Below are positions 15,551 through 19,652 of a stretch of DNA of 19,652 bases, in pieces. Position 1 is the stretch's first letter. Each line of letters begins with the position of its first letter. Source of the stretch: UBA1388 sp964555515 (GTDB taxonomy: Bacteria; Patescibacteriota; Microgenomatia; UBA1400; PJMF01); NCBI GenBank assembly GCA_964555515.1, contig CAZKSJ010000014.1, positions 1 to 19,652 on the forward strand, read 5' to 3'. Under the pieces are notes generated by a model. The model was not told where the DNA came from. It made no database searches and saw only the letters and a program-made list of their open reading frames with translations. Made by a program: the position numbers and the translations under genes.

Positions 15551-16291
15551 GGGTCTTGCCCAGTTAAAGTTGTAAACGGAGCAACTTTTTTAAGTCATCA
15601 GCGAGTTTGCTTCGGTGATTAAATCTCCATTCAGATTCTAGCATATGCGCAGCAAATTGGTGCCTTGGAATACCATTAAACTTGTTTAATCGTCTTTTCA
15701 TCCAGGACCAATAAGATTCAACCCCATTGATATGTGTCCCATCAGGTCTAGCAAACTCATCTTCGTCATGCTTCACTTTTTTGTGATTGTATCCATACAC
15801 AGCTAGTGCATCATAACTTCTCCACCCGTCAGAGTAGATATCGTTACCTGACGCAACCACTCTGCTAATTATCGGCATCACTTCTTTTCTTTGGACGGTG
15901 GGAATAATTTGTGTGTACACAGCTCCATTTCTCTTGAGTAACCCAAACACAATAATTTTTCTTCCCGCTCCTCGACCACGCTTTCCACGGACTCTTCTTG
16001 AACCAAAGTAACTTTCATCTAACTCAATGCCATTTTTAAGATTACAAGTTTTTCTTTCCTCTAGTGCTTGTTTAAAAATTGCCTGACGAAAAAGAGTGAA
16101 ATACCTGTCTGCCGTTTTGCGATTAACACCAGCAATGTCAGAGGCAGTTAAGGCACTGATATCTGCCACAAAACTATTAAAAAGTATGGTGTATTTTTGT
16201 CTCGAAATTCGTCGACGATTATGAATCCTCATTTCTTCCCAGTATATCCTACTAATTTGTCGGTTGATTAGTAGTTAACTGGGCAAGACCC
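15551..16291 (-). mobile_element. IS1595-family insertion sequence (741 bp)
   Basis: Perfect 17-bp terminal inverted repeats, GGGTCTTGCCCAGTTAA at 15551-15567 and its reverse complement at 16275-16291, enclose a single transposase gene. A 7-bp direct repeat TAAAATA flanks both ends (15544-15550 and 16292-16298), fitting a target duplication. The usual IS1595 duplication is 8 bp, so one base may have changed. The identical ends and intact gene suggest recent insertion. Confidence 0.9.
15564..16232 (-). CDS. IS1595-family (ISXO2-like) DDE transposase
   Basis: Cut-and-paste transposase of 222 residues, filling the insertion sequence. The catalytic triad is visible: D72 in ELDESYFG, D135 in YSDGWRSYDAL, and E172 in HINGVESYWSWMKRRL. 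The HINGVES block is the hallmark of the ISXO2/IS1595 group. The basic loop RRVRGKRGRGAGRK (79-92) follows the first Asp, as usual. The N-terminal zinc ribbon of longer relatives is absent. A helix-turn-helix-like start (DIAGVNRKTADRYF, 32-45) probably binds the inverted repeats. The stop codon overlaps the left terminal repeat. ATG 16232 is the natural start. Confidence 0.93.
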   Translation of the reverse strand: MRIHNRRRISRQKYTILFNSFVADISALTASDIAGVNRKTADRYFTLFRQAIFKQALEERKTCNLKNGIELDESYFGSRRVRGKRGRGAGRKIIVFGLLKRNGAVYTQIIPTVQRKEVMPIISRVVASGNDIYSDGWRSYDALAVYGYNHKKVKHDEDEFARPDGTHINGVESYWSWMKRRLNKFNGIPRHQFAAHMLESEWRFNHRSKLADDLKKLLRLQL

Positions 16292-16355
16292 TAAAATAAA
16301 TAGAATCATTTAGATAGAGAGTAGATCTACTTAATCACTATAGTTCTAATCCTAG

Positions 16356-16396
16356 GCTGCGGAGCACCCGGGTCTGGAACCCATGCGTCGTTATAA
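16356..16396 (+). repeat. 41-bp dispersed repeat, copy 2
   Basis: It matches copy 1 at 36 of 41 positions, including GGGTCTGGAACCC and GTCGTTATAA. It lies 6 bases from the 3' end of the tRNA at 16403. Its arms pair less well than those of copy 1. Confidence 0.7.
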
Positions 16397-16402
16397 CTGC
16401 TG

Positions 16403-16505
16403 TGCATCCAGGCAGAATCGAACTGCCATCTGAGGCTTAACTAAAATCACAAATTGCTTATGATCTTGGTCAAAACCCCGTTCTATCCTATTAAACTATG
16501 GATGC
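16403..16505 (-). tRNA. tRNA with a ~29-nt extra segment in the anticodon region (identity unresolved)
   Basis: On the minus strand the acceptor arms GCATCCA/TGGATGC pair perfectly, with discriminator A and no encoded CCA. The T-arm GGCAG-TTCGATT-CTGCC is perfect, and the D-arm GTTT...GAAC pairs. The gene is 103 nt long, about 30 too many for a class-I tRNA. With GGGTT/AGCCT as anticodon stem, standard spacing on both sides is kept and the loop is 36 nt, implying an insertion or intron of about 29 nt. The excess contains a possible 8-bp hairpin (AAGATCAT/GTGATTTT). The loop start can be read TTGAC or, with a GGGG/CCTC stem, TTTTGAC (a Gln-like UUG anticodon). The anticodon cannot be fixed without RNA data. 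It lies inside the mobile element. Confidence 0.65.
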
Positions 16506-16570
16506 TCACTCCAGATATTATATCTAAAAACGGGACAAATGGGACACTATAAAAAGGGAGTGTCTTGTTT

Positions 16571-16959
16571 TTATGAACCTAGTTTTGAATCGCTGCTAGG
16601 ACATTCTGTTTCATTGAGATAATCCATATCTGATTGATTGTCAATATTAATGATCTTATTTGTAAATGTTATTAGGTCTTTGGCTCCACAGTTATTACAT
16701 TCAAAAGAAGCATTAATCGTGGTATCCAAAGGAGCAACTCGCTCTCTGAAAATCCTAAAGTTTGATGGTACTGAATGCTGTCTACAGTGGAAGACTTTCC
16801 AAGCTTTTCCCAAACCAAAATTCTCTGAAAGTTTTCTTCTAAGCTAGCACCTCCGCCTTCTTCTTTACCAATAAACCAATAAGGCGATGACAGATTCCCA
16901 TAGCCAAAAAAGCTGCTCATGAATTCTGATAGGAGTTTTTTCGAAATCGGGTGGGTCAC
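16571..16959 (-). pseudogene. Remnant of a gene with a uracil-DNA-glycosylase-like N-terminal motif
   Basis: A minus-strand frame from GTG 16959 reads FMSSFFGYGNLSSPYWFIGK, then EEGGGASLEENFQRILVWEKLGKSS. This resembles the N-terminus of a family of hypothetical proteins often annotated as uracil-DNA-glycosylase-like. The frame then loses family resemblance and stops at 16672. A second frame (ending 16571) continues with ASFECNNCGAKDLITFTNK. The simplest reading is a gene broken by deletion or frameshift. The family match is from memory, so it is tentative, and the two pieces may not belong together. Confidence 0.4.
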
Positions 16960-16962
16960 AAG

Positions 16963-16976
16963 TGTATTTTAATACA
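16963..16976. promoter_or_regulatory. Small inverted repeat upstream of the recombinase operon
   Basis: TGTATT-TT-AATACA, two 6-bp arms about 47 bases before the small ORF that precedes the recombinase. It is possibly a repressor site. No DNA-binding partner is identified. Confidence 0.3.
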
Positions 16977-17022
16977 TTTCCCTGACTAGACTTCCCCAAA
17001 AATCGCGGTACCTTGTGTCCTA

Positions 17023-17196
17023 ATGAAAGACGCAATACCAGATCAAAAACTTCAAAAAGCCGTAGACATTCTAAAACAATGCTCGCTTGCACTTAAATTC
17101 TATGTAGAAACAAGGGAGTCGAAGTATCTTCATGAGCTTGAATGGTCAGTGAAACGCCTTCATCAACTGCTAAGCGAAAGAGGTCAAAATGAGTGA
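17023..17196 (+). CDS. 57-aa ORF translationally coupled to the serine recombinase
   Basis: ATG 17023 opens a frame MKDAIPDQKLQKAVDILKQC... that is helical, charged and Leu/Lys/Glu-rich, ending SERGQNE. Its stop lies inside the recombinase start region: the two genes share ATGAGTGA, overlapping by 8 bases, a classic sign of translational coupling. Without it the recombinase would stand 200 bases from any upstream gene. No domain is recognised. The length and helical content would suit a small accessory factor such as a recombination directionality factor, but this is a guess. No clear Shine-Dalgarno precedes it. Confidence 0.55.
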   Translation: MKDAIPDQKLQKAVDILKQCSLALKFYVETRESKYLHELEWSVKRLHQLLSERGQNE

Positions 17197-18487
17197 GCTG
17201 AAGTACTGTCTCTACGCTCGTAAATCTTCAGAGTCTGATGAGCGACAAACCATGTCAATTGACTCACAGATTAAAGAAATGCTGACACTGGCTGAGCGTG
17301 AGGGAATTAACATCGTCGAAACAAAACGTGAGAGTCATTCTGCAAAAGCATCAGGAGCAAGAACACTCTTTGTAGAAATCCTCAAAGAAATCAGAGAAGA
17401 AAAATACAATGCTATCCTGACTTGGGCACCTGATCGCTTGAGCCGCAATGCTGGAGATCTAGGTTCACTCGTTGACCTTATGGATCAGGGAAAGCTCCTT
17501 AAGATTCAAACCTACTCGCAAAGCTTTACCAACAGCCCAAATGAAAAGTTCCTACTGATGATTTTATGTAGCCAGGCAAAACTTGAAAATGATAATCGAG
17601 GCGTCAATGTGAAACGTGGGCTTAGAGCTAAGTGTCAAATGGGTATTAGACCAGGAGTTGCACCAATAGGGTACATCAATATTCTGAAAGAAAACAGAAT
17701 CAGCACTGTTGTTCCTGATCCGGAACGAGGCTGGGTAATCAAACAAATGTTTGAGAGAGTCGCCGATCAAGGACATAGTGGTAGGACGATCAAGAAATGG
17801 CTCGATAGTATTGGATTCACTACTAAGATAGGCAAACAACTTTCACTCAGTCGTATCTATGCCACACTCAATAATCCTTTCTACTACGGTGAGTTTCAAT
17901 ACGGTGATGATTGGTTTAAAGGGAGTCATGAGCCGTTAATTACAAAAGACCATTTTGAGAAAGTGCAAAAACAACTCATAGTGCCACCAAAGAACTGGCA
18001 CAAAAAACAGTTTCCATTTAAGACTCTTTGTAAATGCGGAAGTTGTGGAGGTGGAGTGACTGCAGAAGAAAAATACAAAAAACTGAAATATGGTGGTTAT
18101 GCTAAACATGTCTACTATCACTGTGCCAGATCAGTTGATTATGATTGCAACGAACCCTACATTACTGAGGCTGATCTTATATCTCAGCTACTCTCACATT
18201 TAGAAAAAGGTAATATTCAAATCAATAAGTCAAAGATTGCCAAGAAACTAACTGCAGATATTGAACGCTTCCACAAGTTGCGTGAGCAAGTCCTTCATCA
18301 GGAGTATTTATCCGGAAATCTTGGAGAGCTAGAAAACTTGGCAGTCAAACCTAATGATGAGGAAATGAGCAAAGATTACCTCAAGCATGTATTGAAAACG
18401 GGAACAGCTGAAGAACGACAAGAAGCGTTGCAAATGATAAAAACTAAATTTACTTTGTCGCAAAGAAAAATCGAGTTAAGGTCTTGA
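17189..18487 (+). CDS. Serine recombinase (resolvase/invertase superfamily, large type)
   Basis: A site-specific recombinase of 432 residues. The N-terminal catalytic domain (about 5-150) has YARKSS (9-14), with S13 as the nucleophile, and the arginine motif WAPDRLSRN (79-87, R83). The recombinase domain (about 155-260) starts at GIRPGVAPIGYIN and contains VPDPERGWVIKQMFERVADQGHSGRTIKKWL. The zinc ribbon uses C283, C286, C312 and C320. A helical, coiled-coil-like tail (about 345-430) follows. AGAGG lies 6 nt before the ATG. It is presumably the integrase/excisionase of the surrounding element. Serine integrases normally use 2-3 bp crossover cores, so its pairing with tRNA-derived 17-bp repeats is odd. 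The stop overlaps the convergent AlbA_2 gene by 12 bases. Confidence 0.93.
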   Translation: MSELKYCLYARKSSESDERQTMSIDSQIKEMLTLAEREGINIVETKRESHSAKASGARTLFVEILKEIREEKYNAILTWAPDRLSRNAGDLGSLVDLMDQGKLLKIQTYSQSFTNSPNEKFLLMILCSQAKLENDNRGVNVKRGLRAKCQMGIRPGVAPIGYINILKENRISTVVPDPERGWVIKQMFERVADQGHSGRTIKKWLDSIGFTTKIGKQLSLSRIYATLNNPFYYGEFQYGDDWFKGSHEPLITKDHFEKVQKQLIVPPKNWHKKQFPFKTLCKCGSCGGGVTAEEKYKKLKYGGYAKHVYYHCARSVDYDCNEPYITEADLISQLLSHLEKGNIQINKSKIAKKLTADIERFHKLREQVLHQEYLSGNLGELENLAVKPNDEEMSKDYLKHVLKTGTAEERQEALQMIKTKFTLSQRKIELRS

Positions 18488-19498
18488 GTCAATTAATTCC
18501 TGATACTGATCAGTGTTTGCCAGTTTTTGTTTCAACAAATCTATCCATGCTTGCGAATATCGGTACTCATTCTCAGCCTGTTTGAACTCTGAGTATTCAT
18601 TTTTAAATCCAACCTGTTTCTTCTGCGGTCGACACTTATAAAGCTTCCAAGCTTTGGTATGAAGAGCAGTGTTAAATGTAACTCCAATTTCATTTTGAAC
18701 AGACTCAACAACGTGTGACGGTCTAAATTGATATATGTCGCTGCCCACAGTCACTCTTTGTGTTTTAACTGCTACGACAGGTACAGCTTGTAAATCGCCC
18801 ACAAGCTTAAGAGTGGGTGAGCCTGTTTTTTGGGAGAAATCACCTTCTCTAATAAATTTTAGTTTAGGAATTAATGACTCATCAATTACAACAGTGCCGC
18901 CTTTACCTGTAATAGATCCTGTTAGCGTGTCCATGATTGCTACGTTAACCGGGTCAATAGAAGATGCTTTTTCGAAAACTCTTCGCCAAGCTTCATTTCT
19001 TCTCTCAATCTGCTCATCCAATAGTTGCCTTAATTCTGAATGTTTAATCTTTTCTGACCTTCCTCTATAGCGAAAATAGATCTCGCCATCTTTTATCTCG
19101 CCGTGGTTTTTAATAGCGATAACTGGCTTGTTTATAGACTTACTGACGTAGATTATTCCGAAAGTACCGCCGTTCCAATCATGAGTGGTAATATCCCATT
19201 CCATAGCAGGTTGAAATATTGAATTGAGTTCACCTGTTAATCTTGCTTGGTCAATATTGTCGAATTGCGTTCTATCAATGCTCAGTATTTCTCTGGGATT
19301 ATCTTTAATTCCGAAGACGAGATACCCTCCATCTTTATTGGCAAATGAAGCCATAGCTTTGGCATACTCAGCTAAATTGGAGAATGAAAAACTCTCTTTA
19401 AACTCTAAGGTCGTAGATTCTCTTGAACCAATTAAAAGTGGATTCCGTGAGTTGGGGTAAAAAATTTCATCTAATTTTTCAGCGTCAAAATGACTCAT
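18476..19498 (-). CDS. AlbA_2 / Schlafen-type domain protein
   Basis: A 340-residue protein with an N-terminal AlbA_2 (Schlafen AlbA-like) domain at about 26-160. It has ESTTLEFKESFSFSNLAEYAKAM, then ASFANKDGGYLVFGIKDNPRE, ending FRYRGRSEKIKHSELRQLL. AlbA_2 proteins bind nucleic acid or nucleotide and are frequent in mobile and defence-linked loci. The C-terminal half (about 225-330) could carry a winged-helix-like segment (FRPSHVVESVQNEIGVTFNTALHTK). I do not recognise it more precisely. Its role here could be transcriptional control of the element or defence, neither shown by the sequence. An extended -10 lies 9 nt before ATG 19498. It converges on the recombinase with a 12-base overlap of ends. 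Confidence 0.82.
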   Translation of the reverse strand: MSHFDAEKLDEIFYPNSRNPLLIGSRESTTLEFKESFSFSNLAEYAKAMASFANKDGGYLVFGIKDNPREILSIDRTQFDNIDQARLTGELNSIFQPAMEWDITTHDWNGGTFGIIYVSKSINKPVIAIKNHGEIKDGEIYFRYRGRSEKIKHSELRQLLDEQIERRNEAWRRVFEKASSIDPVNVAIMDTLTGSITGKGGTVVIDESLIPKLKFIREGDFSQKTGSPTLKLVGDLQAVPVVAVKTQRVTVGSDIYQFRPSHVVESVQNEIGVTFNTALHTKAWKLYKCRPQKKQVGFKNEYSEFKQAENEYRYSQAWIDLLKQKLANTDQYQELIDSRP

Positions 19499-19507
19499 AT
19501 TGATCCG

Positions 19508-19516
19508 ATTATATCA
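19508..19516 (-). promoter_or_regulatory. Extended -10 promoter of the AlbA_2 gene
   Basis: The minus strand reads TGA followed by a perfect TATAAT (19508-19513), ending 9 nt before ATG 19498. No Shine-Dalgarno is present. Confidence 0.55.
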
Positions 19517-19635
19517 ACACATTTAGGCACTTCCACGGCTGTTAAACCGAAAAATCTTCAAATCAAGGAAATTTAGCAAGCACCATCAACCCATTCAGCG
19601 GTATTAGACGGGTCTGTCAGAACTTTTTAGTTGTT

Positions 19636-19652
19636 GCGGAGGTGAAGGGATT
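19636..19652 (+). repeat. Right copy of the 17-bp direct repeat; probably the 3' end of a minus-strand tRNA-Ser
   Basis: GCGGAGGTGAAGGGATT, identical to 14479-14495. Read on the minus strand it is AATCCCTTCACCTCCGC, which fits the T-loop end, T-stem, acceptor strand and discriminator of a class-II tRNA. The gene body, if present, lies beyond the window. Confidence 0.65.

Larger units (their letters stand above)
14479..19652. mobile_element. Candidate integrative element flanked by tRNA-derived direct repeats
   Basis: The segment is bounded by two identical 17-base copies of GCGGAGGTGAAGGGATT in the same orientation, the second ending at the window edge. On the minus strand this sequence is the 3' end of a serine-type tRNA: part of the T-loop, the T-stem strand, the 7-base acceptor strand CACCTCC and discriminator G. 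The geometry is that of an element inserted at a tRNA 3' end, with the intact tRNA expected just right of the window and a 3' fragment left at the distal end. Between them lie a serine recombinase, a transposase and AlbA_2 and membrane proteins, with no housekeeping CDS apart from a tRNA gene. The absence of a tyrosine integrase is unusual. Confidence 0.6.

Noticed and set aside
16865..17092. 75-aa minus-strand ORF
   Set aside because: It overlaps the better-supported FGYGN...YWFIGK frame in another frame and shows no domain.

Overview
The window reads as a chromosomal segment of a small-genome bacterium, most likely a member of the Candidate Phyla Radiation (Patescibacteria). That assignment is an inference. 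It rests on the compact gene order, the small primary sigma factor, several apparently leaderless genes, an orphan PurD-like protein, and a serine recombinase of the type I associate with CPR genomes. I could not run a database search, so the phylum is not proven.

Bases 1-14,478 are a housekeeping backbone. The end of an unrecognised gene (1-321, +) converges on rpoD (primary sigma factor). Next, on the minus strand, comes a likely operon transcribed trxA -> trxB -> gdh (thioredoxin, thioredoxin reductase, glutamate dehydrogenase), closed by a hairpin at 1491-1517. Upstream lie a CsoR/CstR-type repressor with a perfect 21-bp palindrome inside its own promoter, and dnaG (primase). A MazG-like nucleotide pyrophosphohydrolase diverges from dnaG. 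A GT-C-like polytopic membrane protein and a Fur-family regulator follow on the plus strand. A minus-strand run then holds msrB (membrane-anchored, lacking the usual zinc cysteines), ddl (with a 50-residue pentapeptide repeat inserted in the ATP-grasp fold), a YibE/F membrane protein and a PurD-like ATP-grasp protein. Redox and stress themes recur: thioredoxin, MsrB, Fur and the cysteine-only CsoR/CstR-like repressor.

Bases 14,479-19,652 look like an integrated mobile element of about 5.2 kb. A 17-bp direct repeat matching the 3' end of a class-II (serine-type) tRNA bounds it at 14479-14495 and at the right window edge (19636-19652), where the intact tRNA would continue beyond the window. Inside are three stacked hairpins, a membrane-anchored protein of unknown function, an IS1595-family insertion sequence with terminal inverted repeats, a tRNA with a large extra segment in its anticodon region, a decayed gene, a 57-aa ORF translationally coupled to a serine recombinase, and a convergent AlbA_2 (Schlafen-type) protein. 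No tyrosine integrase is visible, so a serine recombinase appears to be paired with tRNA-derived ends, which is unusual.

Several genes (csoR-like, fur, msrB, ddl, yibE/F, albA_2) have a -10 box only 7-9 nt before the start codon and no Shine-Dalgarno. Others (gdh, trxB, trxA, mazG) have a clear Shine-Dalgarno. The genome therefore seems to use both leaderless and leadered translation.
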